From Rhodoplanes sp. (lineage in GTDB: Bacteria; Pseudomonadota; Alphaproteobacteria; Rhizobiales; Xanthobacteraceae): a stretch of DNA of 64,000 bases. Below, piece by piece: positions 35,229-47,465 of the stretch. Under the pieces are notes generated by a model that had not been told where the DNA came from, ran no database searches, and saw only the letters and a list, made by a program, of their open reading frames with translations. The position numbers were made by a program, and so were the translations under genes. How positions within the stretch are numbered: position 1 is the stretch's first letter; the number at the start of each line of letters is the position of its first letter. The stretch is from assembly GCF_013377085.1 (NCBI RefSeq), contig NZ_JACAAX010000002.1, forward strand, positions 215,247-279,246, written 5' to 3'.

Positions 35229-36089
35229 TCACCCGGCGAGGCGGTCGGCGATCTCCTTCTCGCGCTGGATCACCTCGGTGGCGAGGCGCAGATAGGCTTC
35301 GCTGCCGGCGCATTTGAGATCATAGACCAGCACGGGCTTGCCGTAGGACGGCGCCTCGGAGACCCGCACATTGCGCGGAATGACGGTCTGGTAGACCTTC
35401 TCGCCCAAAAACTCGCGCACGTCCGCCACCACCTGGCCCGAAAGGTTGTTGCGGGCGTCGTACATGGTCAGCACCACCCCGTGGATGGTGAGGTCGGGAT
35501 TGAGGGTGGACTTCACCTGGTCGACGGTCTTGAGCAGTTGCGACAGGCCTTCGAGGGCGAAGAACTCGCATTGCAGCGGCACCAGGATGGCGTCCGCGGC
35601 CGCCATGGCGTTGACGGTGAGCAGGTTGAGCGAGGGCGGGCAGTCGACCAGCACATAGGTGAAGGGCGGCTCGGCCGGATCGGCATTGAGCGCCGTGACG
35701 GCGTCGCGCAGCCGGTAGGCGCGGTCGCGCTCCTGGCCGATCTCCAGCTCGAGGCCGGCGAGATCCATGGTCGAGGGCGCGATGGAAAGATGCGGCACCG
35801 CGGTCGGCCGCAGCGTGTCGCGCAAGCCGGCCTGCCGGCACATCACGTCATAGGTGGAGACCTCGCGGCTCTTGTGGTCGACGCCGAGGCCGGTCGAGGC
35901 GTTGCCCTGCGGGTCGAGATCGATCACCAAGACCTCCTCGCCGGTGGCGGCGAGCGCGGTGCCGAGATTGATGGCCGTGGTGGTCTTGCCGACGCCGCCC
36001 TTCTGGTTGGCGACCGCGAGGACACGCGGCCGGGCCGGGCGGCCCGGCGCCGGGAACGGCACGACCGCGGCGGACGACGGATCAGACAT
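35229..36089 (-). CDS. parA: Chromosome partitioning ATPase ParA
   Basis: A 286-residue deviant Walker ATPase that binds DNA as an ATP dimer and pulls ParB-origin complexes. The deviant Walker A is KGGVGKTT at 30-37. Switch I is DLDPQGNAS and switch II is VLVDCPPSL. The Pro-rich N-terminus of about 20 residues is short. It lies 78 bp downstream of rsmG in the leftward mnmG-rsmG-parA-parB set, the classical origin-proximal cluster. Confidence 0.97.
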   Translation of the reverse strand: MSDPSSAAVVPFPAPGRPARPRVLAVANQKGGVGKTTTAINLGTALAATGEEVLVIDLDPQGNASTGLGVDHKSREVSTYDVMCRQAGLRDTLRPTAVPHLSIAPSTMDLAGLELEIGQERDRAYRLRDAVTALNADPAEPPFTYVLVDCPPSLNLLTVNAMAAADAILVPLQCEFFALEGLSQLLKTVDQVKSTLNPDLTIHGVVLTMYDARNNLSGQVVADVREFLGEKVYQTVIPRNVRVSEAPSYGKPVLVYDLKCAGSEAYLRLATEVIQREKEIADRLAG

Positions 36090-36167
36090 CGGGGTGGCTT
36101 TCGGTTCGGACCGGGGCCGGGCAGGAGGCGCCGGAGCGGCGGACGCCGGGCAGGTCGGACAAAAACA

Positions 36168-36851
36168 TCATCGCGCGCGCGCCTCGAGGCCGCGGATGAC
36201 GACGATCCGACCCTCCGGGCTGGTCCTGCTCGGAACGAGATCGGCCGTGATCTTCCAAGATATAGACGCCTGGGTCAACTCGGCCTCAACATCTTGACCC
36301 TTGGCGAGCAGGGCCCGGCCCCGCTTCCTTAACAAAGGATAAACGTAGCCGAGCAGAACGGAAAGCGGCGCGAGCGCCCGCGCCGTGATGATATCGGGGA
36401 TGACCGTCTTGCGGCGATTGAAATCCTCGACCCGCTCCGGATGGACGACCGCGGGCAGGCCGAGCGCCGCGGCAGTCTCGCGCAGGAAGGCCGCCTTCTT
36501 CTGGGTCGCCTCGACCAGGTGGACGACCGCGCCCGGCCTGTCGGCGAGCGCGCAGGCGAGCACCAGGCCGGGGAAGCCGCCACCGGAGCCGAGATCGACG
36601 ATGGTTTTGGCCTCCTCGCCGATCAGCGGCAGGAGCTGCAGCGAGTCGGCGATGTGGCGGGTCCACAGGGTCGGGATGGTCGAAGCAGCCATCAGGTTCA
36701 TCACCGCCTGCCGCTCCAGCAGCAGCCGCACGAAGGCGTCGAGCCGATCCGCTGTTTCACGTGAAACAGGCGTGAGGGCGAGCGCCGCCTCGCGGTCGGC
36801 CGGATCGACGGCGGGCAGGGTGCGGGGGGGTTTTATCGACCGGGCCGGCAT
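36168..36851 (-). CDS. rsmG: 16S rRNA (guanine-527-N7)-methyltransferase
   Basis: A 227-residue SAM enzyme that methylates G527 of 16S rRNA. Motif I is VDLGSGGGFPGLVLA. NLMAASTIPTLWTRHIADSLQL and ITARALAPLSVLL are family marks. The start lies 4 bp after the mnmG stop. A perfect parS site lies inside the coding region and is read as the residues VSRET. This overlap is frequent in bacteria with the gidAB-parAB cluster. Confidence 0.95.
   Translation of the reverse strand: MPARSIKPPRTLPAVDPADREAALALTPVSRETADRLDAFVRLLLERQAVMNLMAASTIPTLWTRHIADSLQLLPLIGEEAKTIVDLGSGGGFPGLVLACALADRPGAVVHLVEATQKKAAFLRETAAALGLPAVVHPERVEDFNRRKTVIPDIITARALAPLSVLLGYVYPLLRKRGRALLAKGQDVEAELTQASISWKITADLVPSRTSPEGRIVVIRGLEARAR
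36753..36768. promoter_or_regulatory. parS: parS site 1, inside rsmG
   Basis: TGTTTCACGTGAAACA, an exact copy of the canonical 16-bp ParB-binding palindrome. It lies in the early part of rsmG. Confidence 0.95.
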
Positions 36852-36855
36852 CGCC

Positions 36856-38733
36856 TCACCCCTGCCCCGTGCCGGTGCGGCCGCGGCCGGGCCGGCGCAG
36901 GTGCGCGGCCAGCAGCATCAACGCGGCCGGCGTGATCCCGTCGATCCGGCCGGCTTGGCCGAGGGTGCGGGGCCGGGCCGCGTCAAGCTTGTGGCGCGCC
37001 TCGTTGGACAGGCCCGACACGGCGTCGTAGTCCAGGTCCGCCGGCAAGCCGATGCCCTCGTCGCGGCGGAAGCTGGCGATGTCGGCCGCCTGGCGATCGA
37101 GATAGACCGCGTATTTAGCGTCGATCTCGAGCTGGGCCGCAATCGCGGGCGCCAGCGCGCCGAGTTGCGGCCATATCCGCGCCACCTCGGCGAGACCGAT
37201 GTCCGGATAGGCCAGCAGATCGAAGGCGCTGCGCCGCTGGCCGTCTTTCTTCAGCGACAGGCCGTGACGCTCCGCCTCGGTCGGGGTCAGCGACAGCGAG
37301 CGAGACAGCGCACGGGCCGCGTCGAGGGCCGCCGTCTTGGCGCGGTGCCGCCCTGCCCGCCGGGTGCCGACGCAGCCCAGACGAATGCCGCGTTCGGTCA
37401 GGCGCTGGTCGGCATTGTCGGCCCGCAGCGTCAGCCGGTACTCTGCCCTCGACGTGAACATGCGGTAGGGCTCCGTCACCCCGCGGGTGACCAGGTCGTC
37501 GATCATCACGCCCAGATAGGATTCGGCGCGGTCGAACACGAGTCCCGTACCGCCGCCGGCCCGCACCGCCGCGTTGAGACCGGCGACCAGTCCCTGCCCG
37601 GCCGCCTCCTCGTAGCCCGTGGTCCCGTTGATCTGGCCGGCGAGAAACAGCCCGGCGACGCGGCGCGCCTCGAGCGTCGGCCCGAGCTCGCGCGGATCGA
37701 CATGGTCGTACTCGATCGCGTAGCCGGGCCGCGAGATCACGGCCTTTTCCAAACCCGGAATGGTGGCGACGAGCGCCTCCTGGACATCCTCCGGCAGCGA
37801 GGTCGAAATCCCGTTCGGATACACGACCTCGGTCGTAAGCCCTTCCGGTTCCAGAAAGATCTGGTGGCCGTCGCGCTCTCCGAAGCGGACGATCTTGTCC
37901 TCGATCGACGGGCAGTAACGCGGGCCGCGGCTGGCGATCTGCCCGGAATACATCGGCGAGCGGTGGACATTGGCCCGGACCACCGCATGAGTCGCCGCCA
38001 CCGTGCGGGTGATGCCGCATTCGATCTGCGCCGTCTCGATGCGGTCGGTGAGCACCGAGAACGGCTCCGGCGGGTCATCGCCGGGCTGCATCTCCAGCGC
38101 CGCCCAGTCGATGGTGCGGCCGTCGAGCCGCGGCGGCGTGCCGGTCTTGAGGCGGCCGAGCGTGAAGCCGGCCCGCTCCAGGGTCGCCGAGAGTCCGAGC
38201 GCCGGTGCTTCTCCCACCCGGCCGGCCGGGATCTGCCGCTCGCCGATATGGATGAGCCCACGCAGGAAGGTGCCGGTCGTCAGCACCACGGCGCCGGCCC
38301 CGAACAGCCGGCCGTCGGCGAGCCGGACCCCGGTGACCCGCCCGTCGGCGATCGTCAGGTCGTCCGCTTCGCCCTCGACCACGGCCAGGTTCTCGGTCGC
38401 CCGGATCGCCGCCTGCATGGCGGCCGCATAGAGCTTTCGGTCGGCCTGACAGCGCGGGCCGCGCACGGCCGGGCCCTTGCGGCGGTTGAGGACGCGAAAC
38501 TGGATGCCGCCCTGGTCGGCGACCCGGCCCATCAGGCCGTCGAGCGCGTCGATCTCGCGGACCAGATGGCCCTTGCCGAGCCCGCCGATCGCCGGATTGC
38601 ACGACATCGCCCCGATCGTGTCGAACCGGTGGGTCACCAGGGCGGTGCGCGCCCCCGTGCGGGCGGCGGCGGCCGCGGCCTCGCAGCCGGCATGCCCGCC
38701 CCCGATCACGATGACGTCGTAGCGCGTTTCCAT
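36856..38733 (-). CDS. mnmG: tRNA uridine-5-carboxymethylaminomethyl modification enzyme MnmG
   Basis: A FAD-dependent protein of 625 residues that works with MnmE to modify U34 of several tRNAs. The dinucleotide-binding motif is [10 protein letters not shown] at 11-20. Family marks are [20 protein letters not shown] and [12 protein letters not shown], and the later [12 protein letters not shown] and [11 protein letters not shown]. It lies between mnmE and rsmG on the same strand. A parS site lies 24 bp upstream of its start codon, so ParB spreading could touch its promoter. Confidence 0.97.
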   Translation of the reverse strand: METRYDVIVIGGGHAGCEAAAAAARTGARTALVTHRFDTIGAMSCNPAIGGLGKGHLVREIDALDGLMGRVADQGGIQFRVLNRRKGPAVRGPRCQADRKLYAAAMQAAIRATENLAVVEGEADDLTIADGRVTGVRLADGRLFGAGAVVLTTGTFLRGLIHIGERQIPAGRVGEAPALGLSATLERAGFTLGRLKTGTPPRLDGRTIDWAALEMQPGDDPPEPFSVLTDRIETAQIECGITRTVAATHAVVRANVHRSPMYSGQIASRGPRYCPSIEDKIVRFGERDGHQIFLEPEGLTTEVVYPNGISTSLPEDVQEALVATIPGLEKAVISRPGYAIEYDHVDPRELGPTLEARRVAGLFLAGQINGTTGYEEAAGQGLVAGLNAAVRAGGGTGLVFDRAESYLGVMIDDLVTRGVTEPYRMFTSRAEYRLTLRADNADQRLTERGIRLGCVGTRRAGRHRAKTAALDAARALSRSLSLTPTEAERHGLSLKKDGQRRSAFDLLAYPDIGLAEVARIWPQLGALAPAIAAQLEIDAKYAVYLDRQAADIASFRRDEGIGLPADLDYDAVSGLSNEARHKLDAARPRTLGQAGRIDGITPAALMLLAAHLRRPGRGRTGTGQG

Positions 38734-38757
38734 TCGAAAACCGGGCGTTCGGCGCAG

Positions 38758-38773
38758 TGTTTCACGTGAAACA
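38758..38773. promoter_or_regulatory. parS: parS site 2, upstream of mnmG
   Basis: A second exact TGTTTCACGTGAAACA, in the mnmE-mnmG gap, 24 bp before the mnmG ATG. Confidence 0.95.
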
Positions 38774-38815
38774 CCCGGGAGCCGTGTTCACCCGGCCGCC
38801 GTCGGCCGCCATCTA

Positions 38816-38845
38816 TCACTTGCCGATGCAGAAATCACGAAAGAT
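38816..38845 (-). pseudogene. Relic of the mnmE 3' end
   Basis: Ten codons read IFRDFCIGK plus stop, the same as the true mnmE end at 38957-38986, with some synonymous differences. Both copies are preceded on their right-to-left flank by a parS site at a similar distance (43 and 18 bp). This suggests a duplicated parS-plus-mnmE-tail unit. Confidence 0.65.
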
Positions 38846-38923
38846 GAGCGCGCCGGGTCGTTCGGCCCTCGCCCGTAAAGCGCCCGTCCAACACGGGCAC
38901 TCGGCCGACTCCTCCAACCGTCG

Positions 38924-38939
38924 TGTTTCACGTGAAACA
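38924..38939. promoter_or_regulatory. parS: parS site 3, at the mnmE 3' end
   Basis: A third exact TGTTTCACGTGAAACA, 18 bp from the mnmE stop codon. Confidence 0.95.
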
Positions 38940-38956
38940 ACGCCGGCCGGCCGCGC

Positions 38957-40306
38957 TCACTTGCCGATACAGAAATCTCTGAAGATCACGTCAAGAATGT
39001 CCTCGACGTCGACCCGGCCGACCAGTCGGCCGAGCGCGCGGGCCGCCAGCCGCAGATCCTCGGCCAAAAACTCCTCGCGGCCCTCCGGCTCGGCGAGCGC
39101 TCGGTCGAGTGCGCTGACCGCCTCCTCGAGGATCGCCCGGTGCCGCACCCGCGTCACCAGCGCCGGCTCGCCGGCCCCGACCCGCGCCACCGCCTCGGCC
39201 TCCAGCGCCGCCATCAGGCCGGCGATGCCCTCGCCGGTCCGGGCGGAGGTTTCAAATACCCCCCCGGGTCCGGCCGCCGTGCCGATCCCGCCCCGATCGC
39301 CCCGCAGGTCCACCTTGGTGATGACGGTCCAGATCCCCTCCCCGAGGCCATCAGGTCGACTGTCGGTCGGCTGGGCGCCGGCCTCCTGGACCCAAAGAAC
39401 AAGATCCGCCGCAGCGGCCCGGTCGCGCGCCCGCCGCACGCCCTCCTGCTCGACCGGATCGTCGCTTTCGCGCAATCCTGCGGTATCGAGCAGCGTCACC
39501 GGCTGGCCGCCGAGATCGAGATGCACCTCCACCACGTCACGGGTCGTGCCGGGAACCGGCGACACGATCGCCGCCTCGCGCCGGACGATGCGGTTCAAAA
39601 GGCTCGACTTGCCGGCATTGGGTGGCCCGGCGATCGCCACCACCAGGCCGTCACGCAGCCGCTCACCGCGGCGGCCGTCCGCCAGTGCCGCGGAGATGTC
39701 GCCGCGCAAACCGCCAATGCTGGCGAGCGCCGGCCCCAACAGCTCGGCCGGCACGTCGCCTTCGTCCGAAAAGTCGATGCCGGCCTCGACCAGGGCCTGG
39801 GCCTCGATCAGCCGCTGCCGCCAAGTCTCGGCCCGATCCCCCAACAAGCCCCGAAGATGCCGGAGCGCCTGGCGGCGCTGGGCCTCGGTGTCGGCGCCGA
39901 TCAGGTCGGCCAGGCCCTCGACCCGGGTGAGGTCGAGCTTGCCGTTGTCGAAGGCCCTTTTGGTGAACTCGCCGGCCTCCGCCGGCCGGCAGCCCGGCAC
40001 GCCGGCCAGCGTCTTCAGCACGCCGGCGATCACGGCCCGTCCGCCGTGGACCTGGAGCTCGGCCGTATCCTCGCCCGTCTCGCTGTGTGGACCCGGGAAC
40101 CACAGCACGAGCGCCTGGTCGATCGCCTCGCCGGTCGCCGGCTCCCGGACGGTGACGAGCGTCGCCCGCCGCGGCTCCGGCAACCGCCCGGCCAGCCGGC
40201 GCAGTGCCTCGCCGGCGGCCGGCCCGGATACCCGCACGACCGCGATCGCCGCCGGCGGCCGGCCGGACGACAGGGCGAAGATGGTGTCGGTCGCGGGACA
40301 TATCAT
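38957..40306 (-). CDS. mnmE: tRNA modification GTPase MnmE
   Basis: A 449-residue GTPase, partner of MnmG. The N-terminal folate-binding domain starts [15 protein letters not shown]. The G domain shows P-loop [11 protein letters not shown]3 DTAGLRES and ITKVD. The C-terminus is CIGK, whose Cys is catalytic. ATG 40306 gives the normal family start; an in-frame extension of 25 residues upstream is unlikely. It diverges from the MazEF module across 73 bp. Confidence 0.96.
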   Translation of the reverse strand: MICPATDTIFALSSGRPPAAIAVVRVSGPAAGEALRRLAGRLPEPRRATLVTVREPATGEAIDQALVLWFPGPHSETGEDTAELQVHGGRAVIAGVLKTLAGVPGCRPAEAGEFTKRAFDNGKLDLTRVEGLADLIGADTEAQRRQALRHLRGLLGDRAETWRQRLIEAQALVEAGIDFSDEGDVPAELLGPALASIGGLRGDISAALADGRRGERLRDGLVVAIAGPPNAGKSSLLNRIVRREAAIVSPVPGTTRDVVEVHLDLGGQPVTLLDTAGLRESDDPVEQEGVRRARDRAAAADLVLWVQEAGAQPTDSRPDGLGEGIWTVITKVDLRGDRGGIGTAAGPGGVFETSARTGEGIAGLMAALEAEAVARVGAGEPALVTRVRHRAILEEAVSALDRALAEPEGREEFLAEDLRLAARALGRLVGRVDVEDILDVIFRDFCIGK

Positions 40307-40379
40307 TCCGTGTCTCTTGATCGCCGGTCGAGTCGATCCTAGGTTACATGTAACCGACCCAGCAAGACCAGACCCGGCC

Positions 40380-40748
40380 ATGAGTACCGATCAGCCCAAG
40401 CCTGGAACCCCGCTCCGTCGCAAGGCCGTTCGCGTCGACCCACCCGACATTCCGGCCAAGTCCGATCCTGCGGCCCGCGCATCGACCCGCCAGAAGGTCA
40501 GTGCGCACCGCCGACGCCTGCGCGCCAAGGGCTACCGGCTCGTGCAGATGTGGCTGCCGGATACACGAACCGACACGTTCGCCTCCCGGGCCCGCGAGGA
40601 ATCCGCCGCCCTCGCATCCCATCCGAACGAGGCCGACGATCAGGCGTTCGTCGATGCCGTGTCCTGGCTGACCTCTGATGACGACGTCTCCATGTCCGAA
40701 ACCGCCCGCGGAAGCCCATGGTGGCGCATCCCCGAGGCCGGTGAATGA
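40380..40748 (+). CDS. MazE-family antitoxin (DUF3018 type)
   Basis: A 122-residue antitoxin. The N-terminal Pro/Arg-rich stretch is followed by the DUF3018 core: [24 protein letters not shown], then [28 protein letters not shown]. The C-terminus (WWRIPEAGE) would bind the toxin. The stop overlaps the mazF start by 4 bp (ATGA), a hallmark of a coupled toxin-antitoxin pair. The short divergent gap to mnmE must hold its promoter. Confidence 0.85.
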   Translation: MSTDQPKPGTPLRRKAVRVDPPDIPAKSDPAARASTRQKVSAHRRRLRAKGYRLVQMWLPDTRTDTFASRAREESAALASHPNEADDQAFVDAVSWLTSDDDVSMSETARGSPWWRIPEAGE

Positions 40749-41074
40749 AACGCGGCGAGATCTGGACCGTCGCCGCAGGCGCCGGCTACGCCGGTAAGCC
40801 CCGCCCGGCCATCATCGTCCAGAGCGACCTGTTCGATCTGACTGCGTCCGTCACCATCTGTCCGCTGACCCGGACAGACGCTCCGCTCAGCTTCGTGCGT
40901 TTCCTCATCGCCCCGACGCAAAAGAACGGTCTCCTGGTCGACTCTTTCGCCATGGTCGACAAGATCGTCACGGTCCAGACGACCAAGCTCGGTTACCGGA
41001 TCGGCCGACTCGACGATCGCGACGTTCCACGTCTCAACCAGGCGGTCGCAACCTTCCTCGGCTTGGCCGACTGA
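40745..41074 (+). CDS. mazF: MazF/PemK-family mRNA endoribonuclease toxin
   Basis: A 109-residue toxin: [28 protein letters not shown] gives the N-terminal beta strands and catalytic Arg region. [11 protein letters not shown] and [23 protein letters not shown] complete the PemK fold. It would cleave mRNA at short sequence sites unless bound by the upstream antitoxin. ATGA overlap with the antitoxin gene. Confidence 0.9.
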   Translation: MKRGEIWTVAAGAGYAGKPRPAIIVQSDLFDLTASVTICPLTRTDAPLSFVRFLIAPTQKNGLLVDSFAMVDKIVTVQTTKLGYRIGRLDDRDVPRLNQAVATFLGLAD

Positions 41075-41163
41075 CCGCCCTGCGGCGTTTCGGCCCGCCG
41101 CTCCGGCCCCCCTGTCGCTGCCGCGGGTTCTCCCCGATAATGGCGGATCACCCGGGAGCCTTG

Positions 41164-43272
<2,109 letters not shown>

Positions 43273-43297
43273 TGCCAGCCGTCACATATTCCGACTC

Positions 43298-43388
43298 GTC
43301 ATACGCGGGCTCGACCCGCGTATCCATCTCGTGAAAAGACCTTCTTTTCCGTAGCTTGATGGATGGCCGGGTCAAGCCCGGCCATGAC
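43298..43388. repeat. Palindromic repeat, CGGGCTCGACCCG family, copy 2
   Basis: Hairpins ACGCGGGCTCGACCCGCGT and GGCCGGGTCAAGCCCGGCC with GTCAT and ATGAC at the ends, related to 29566-29656. It lies between convergent genes and may serve as a terminator. Confidence 0.8.
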
Positions 43389-43451
43389 GCGAGGGGGGAC
43401 GCCAGTGAAGGACGGTGTGACCGGCCACTCCCGAGGCCCTCGTCCGCCCCG

Positions 43452-43985
43452 CTACGCCGGACTTTCAGGGGCCGATTCGATCGCCGCTGCGGGTCGCACC
43501 GCGACCCGCAGGTCGAGCCGCAGCGCCACCACGCCGGGCCGCACCGGGGCGCGGCCGCGGGCGGGCCGAAACCCCGCCTTGTCGTAAAGCTCGCGGGCGA
43601 CCGGCAACCCCTCGCCGACCTCGAGCACCATCGCGCGGTACCCGGCCACGCCGGCGACATGGATCAGCCCGCCGAGCAATTCCTCGGCGATCCGCAAGCC
43701 GCGAAACTCCGGCCGCACGAACAGGCGCGTGACCTCGCACACCCCCGCGCGCCGTCGCCGATAGGCCGCCACCCCGACCGGGTCCGGCCCCGCATGGGCG
43801 ATCAACACGCAGCCGTGCGGCGGCGCGTAGCGGCCCGGCAGGCTCGCCGCCTCGCGGGCGACCGCCGCCGGACTGAGCCCGGCCCCGGCCCAGGCGACGT
43901 AGTCCCGGAACAGGCCTTCGACCAGCGCCCGGTCCTCGGGCCAGCGCGCCTCGTCGACGGCCAGCCGTTGCGGGACCTCGCGCAT
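43452..43985 (-). CDS. GNAT-family N-acetyltransferase
   Basis: A 177-residue acetyltransferase. The acetyl-CoA motif is VRPEFRGLRIAEELLGGLI. GVAAYRRRRAGVCEVTRLFV precedes it, and ARELYDKAGFRP is motif B. The sequence EVTRLFVRPEFRGLRIAEEL resembles GNATs that act on amino-acid or drug-like amines, but the substrate is unknown. It starts 13 bp after the rho stop on the same strand, so it is probably read through from rho. Confidence 0.9.
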   Translation of the reverse strand: MREVPQRLAVDEARWPEDRALVEGLFRDYVAWAGAGLSPAAVAREAASLPGRYAPPHGCVLIAHAGPDPVGVAAYRRRRAGVCEVTRLFVRPEFRGLRIAEELLGGLIHVAGVAGYRAMVLEVGEGLPVARELYDKAGFRPARGRAPVRPGVVALRLDLRVAVRPAAAIESAPESPA

Positions 43986-43998
43986 CGCCGCGACGGCC

Positions 43999-45264
<1,266 letters not shown>

Positions 45265-45492
45265 GCGGGTTATCCTGTGTGTCGACGGAGGACTCCGATC
45301 GACGCTGGAAGGGAGATTCGCAGGTCTTTGTGCAAACGGGCTTCAAGCCACTGGGGCCTGATGCTGCGCTTTGGCCCGCTCGGGCCGTGTTCGAATGCAT
45401 CTGCCTGCGTTCGGGGAGATGGCCGCCAACATAAGTAAAGACCGCGGAGCACGCAAGAGCGAACCCTGGTCAAAGCGCGGGCAACCTGCCGC

Positions 45493-46050
45493 TCAGAACG
45501 GCTTGACGATCACCAGGAACACGGTTCCGATCGTCGACACTATGCCCACGATGTTGAGAACCATATAGAATCCGCGCCGGGCGCGGGCCGTTTCGGAGCC
45601 TCCGAAGCGAGCCAGCCGACGTGTCTCGGCCGAGACGCTCCCGTGCACGGCCGACAGCACGACGACGAGCGCCAGCTTGCCGTGAAACCAGCCGCTCGTC
45701 CACCAACCGCCCGTCCAGGCGAGCCATCCGCCGAAGCCCCAGGTCAGCACCATGGCGGGATTGACGAGATGGCGGATCACGGCGTGCTCGATCCGCTCCA
45801 GCACGTCGGTGCCGGCGCCGGCACCGAGCCGCACATGCAGGGCGAACAGCGGCGGCAGCGCCAGCATGCCGGCGACCCAGGCGCCGACCGTGACCAGATG
45901 CACGGCCTTCATCCACAGATAGGCCTCGACCGGAACCACCAGGATCAGGCCGGCCGCGACTGCGGCCGGCACCAGAAGCCCGACGACCGCGCGAAAAACC
46001 CGCCGGCCCGGCGAGGCATTTTCGCCCCGATCCGGACCGACCGACGCCAT
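45493..46050 (-). CDS. hemJ: Protoporphyrinogen oxidase HemJ
   Basis: A 185-residue membrane protein with about four to five helices. The core YLWMKAVHLVTVGAWVAGML holds the conserved His. NPAMVLTWGFGGWLAW and GWFHGKLALVVVLSAVHG match HemJ, the haem-using oxidase of many alphaproteobacteria. An N-terminal extension of about 40 residues includes an extra hydrophobic stretch (VVGLLVPAAVAAGLILVV). It overlaps the hemE stop by 1 bp (TGATG), which links two haem-pathway steps. A CopD-like protein is the alternative family name. Confidence 0.85.
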   Translation of the reverse strand: MASVGPDRGENASPGRRVFRAVVGLLVPAAVAAGLILVVPVEAYLWMKAVHLVTVGAWVAGMLALPPLFALHVRLGAGAGTDVLERIEHAVIRHLVNPAMVLTWGFGGWLAWTGGWWTSGWFHGKLALVVVLSAVHGSVSAETRRLARFGGSETARARRGFYMVLNIVGIVSTIGTVFLVIVKPF

Positions 46051-47102
46051 CAGTGGCCGCGTACCCGCGCCAGCATCCGCTCGACATTGGCGATCGGCGC
46101 GTCGGGCGTGATGCCGTGGCCCAGATTGAAGATGAAGGGACCGTCGCGGAACGCCTCCAGCACCGCGTCGACGCCGCGATCGAGCGCCTCGCCGCCGGCG
46201 AGCAGCAGCAGCGGATCGAGATTGCCCTGGACCGCCACCCGGCTCTGGATCCGCTCGCGCGCGAACTTCAAATCGATCGTCCAGTCGAGCCCGACCGCAT
46301 CGACCGGCACGCGGTCGACGAACCGTTCGAGCTGGGTTCCGGCCCCGCGCGGGAACGCGATGATCTTTGCGCCCGGCACCTCGGCCCGAACCCCGTCGAC
46401 GATCCGCTTCGCCGGGTCGATCACCCAGCGGTCGAACTCGGCCGGCGGCAGGATCCCGCCCCAGGTGTCGAACAGTTGGACGGCATCGACGCCGCAGCGG
46501 AACTGCTCGACCAGATAGGTGATCGAGGCGTCGACCAGCGCGGCGATCAGCCGTTGGAACGTGGCCGGATCACGATAGGCCAACAGGCGCGCCGGCGCCT
46601 GGTCCGGCGTTCCCTCGCCTGCGACCATGTAGGTCGCGACCGTGAAGGGCGCGCCGCAGAAGCCCAGGAACGTCACCTCGGGCGGCAGCCCCGCCCGGAT
46701 CAGCCGCACCGCCTCGAAGACGGCTGCGAGCTTCTCCTTGTCGAAGGCGCCGGCATACAGCCCGACATTGTCGGCGGTCACCACCGGCTCCAGCCGCGGG
46801 CCTTCTCCCGCCGTGAAGCTCACGGTCTGACCGAGCGCATGCGGCACCACCAGGATATCGGAAAACAGGATCGCCGCGTCGAAGCCGAACCGACGGATCG
46901 GCTGGAACGTCACCTCGGCGGCGAGCTTCGGGTTGTAGCAGAGGTCCAGGAAGCTCCCGGCCTGCTCGCGGGTGGCCCGGTACTCGGGCAGATACCGTCC
47001 GGCCTGGCGCATCATCCAGACCGGGGGGACCGCCTGCCGCTTTCCGGCGAGCACTTCGAGGATCGGACGGGTGGGATTCGGATGAGTTTCGGGTCTGGTC
47101 AT
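46050..47102 (-). CDS. hemE: Uroporphyrinogen decarboxylase
   Basis: A 350-residue TIM-barrel enzyme that converts uroporphyrinogen III to coproporphyrinogen III. Signatures are [17 protein letters not shown] at the N-terminus and [13 protein letters not shown] in the middle, with [15 protein letters not shown] carrying the catalytic Asp. It ends [22 protein letters not shown] 47102 is the start; the frame extends four codons to a TTG. Upstream lies the presumed oriC with a CtrA box 17 bp before the start codon, so CtrA may also control hemE, as reported in Caulobacter. Confidence 0.96.
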   Translation of the reverse strand: MTRPETHPNPTRPILEVLAGKRQAVPPVWMMRQAGRYLPEYRATREQAGSFLDLCYNPKLAAEVTFQPIRRFGFDAAILFSDILVVPHALGQTVSFTAGEGPRLEPVVTADNVGLYAGAFDKEKLAAVFEAVRLIRAGLPPEVTFLGFCGAPFTVATYMVAGEGTPDQAPARLLAYRDPATFQRLIAALVDASITYLVEQFRCGVDAVQLFDTWGGILPPAEFDRWVIDPAKRIVDGVRAEVPGAKIIAFPRGAGTQLERFVDRVPVDAVGLDWTIDLKFARERIQSRVAVQGNLDPLLLLAGGEALDRGVDAVLEAFRDGPFIFNLGHGITPDAPIANVERMLARVRGH

Positions 47103-47108
47103 CTGCTC

Positions 47109-47121
47109 TATCAAAAGATTA
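47109..47121. promoter_or_regulatory. IHF site in oriC
   Basis: TATCAAAAGATTA fits the consensus WATCAR-N4-TTR at every defined position. It overlaps the left half of the CtrA box by 3 bp. Confidence 0.65.
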
Positions 47122-47133
47122 AGTGAATCTTAA
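47119..47133. promoter_or_regulatory. CtrA box in oriC
   Basis: TTAA-GTGAATC-TTAA, an exact TTAA-N7-TTAA. CtrA bound here would block replication initiation and may repress hemE. The spacer contains a GANTC (GAATC) methylation site. Confidence 0.75.
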
Positions 47134-47197
47134 TTGTTGAGTCTATTGGGGGCGGGAAAAGACTCATGACTCGGTTGTCCACATGGGCAACGGAGTC
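47125..47197. promoter_or_regulatory. Cluster of five GANTC (CcrM) sites
   Basis: GAATC 47125, GAGTC 47139, GACTC 47161, GACTC 47168 and GAGTC 47193. The CcrM methyltransferase of alphaproteobacteria methylates these. I see no further GANTC in the rest of the hemE-ppsR gap. Confidence 0.75.
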
Positions 47198-47447
47198 ATC
47201 CCCACCATCATCCACCGTTTCGTCCTTCGGGCTCGTCTCCTGGCCGTCCCCGGGATGCGTTGTAATCCCGTGGCTTGGGCGGGGTCGTCGCCTCCCGACC
47301 TGATACCATTGCCGCTGTTCACAATGAAGGAGTATAAATCCGCGACGCGTTCTCCCATCCTGTGAATATGTGAATGGGGCGGGACAGGACGCGGTCCACG
47401 TCCCCGCGGCGGTGGCGTCCGTGCGGTTTTATCCCCAGCCGTCCACA
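47175..47447. promoter_or_regulatory. DnaA-box-like 9-mers
   Basis: Compared with TTATNCACA: TTGTCCACA at 47175 (one mismatch), CTGTTCACA at 47315 (two), ATATTCACA on the minus strand at 47361-47369 (one), CCATTCACA on the minus strand at 47369-47377 (two), TTATCCCCA at 47429 (one) and CCGTCCACA at 47439 (three). The two minus-strand boxes are in tandem. Confidence 0.55.
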
Positions 47448-47465
47448 GCCCGTCCGTGGGGTGCG

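Larger units (their letters stand above)
47103..47465. other. oriC: Putative chromosomal replication origin (oriC)
   Basis: A 363-bp gap between divergent hemE and the DUF299 gene. This is the location of oriC in Caulobacter crescentus and Rickettsia prowazekii (hemE / RP001). The first 50 bp are AT-rich and hold overlapping IHF and CtrA sites. Five GANTC sites lie within 47125-47197. DnaA-box-like 9-mers occur at several places from 47175 to 47447. parABS lies 8-13 kb away and flanking genes tend to read outward. Origin activity is inferred from this combination. Confidence 0.8.

Noticed and set aside
36385..38769. A 794-codon plus-strand frame across rsmG and mnmG
   Set aside because: It is antisense to two clearly recognised genes.
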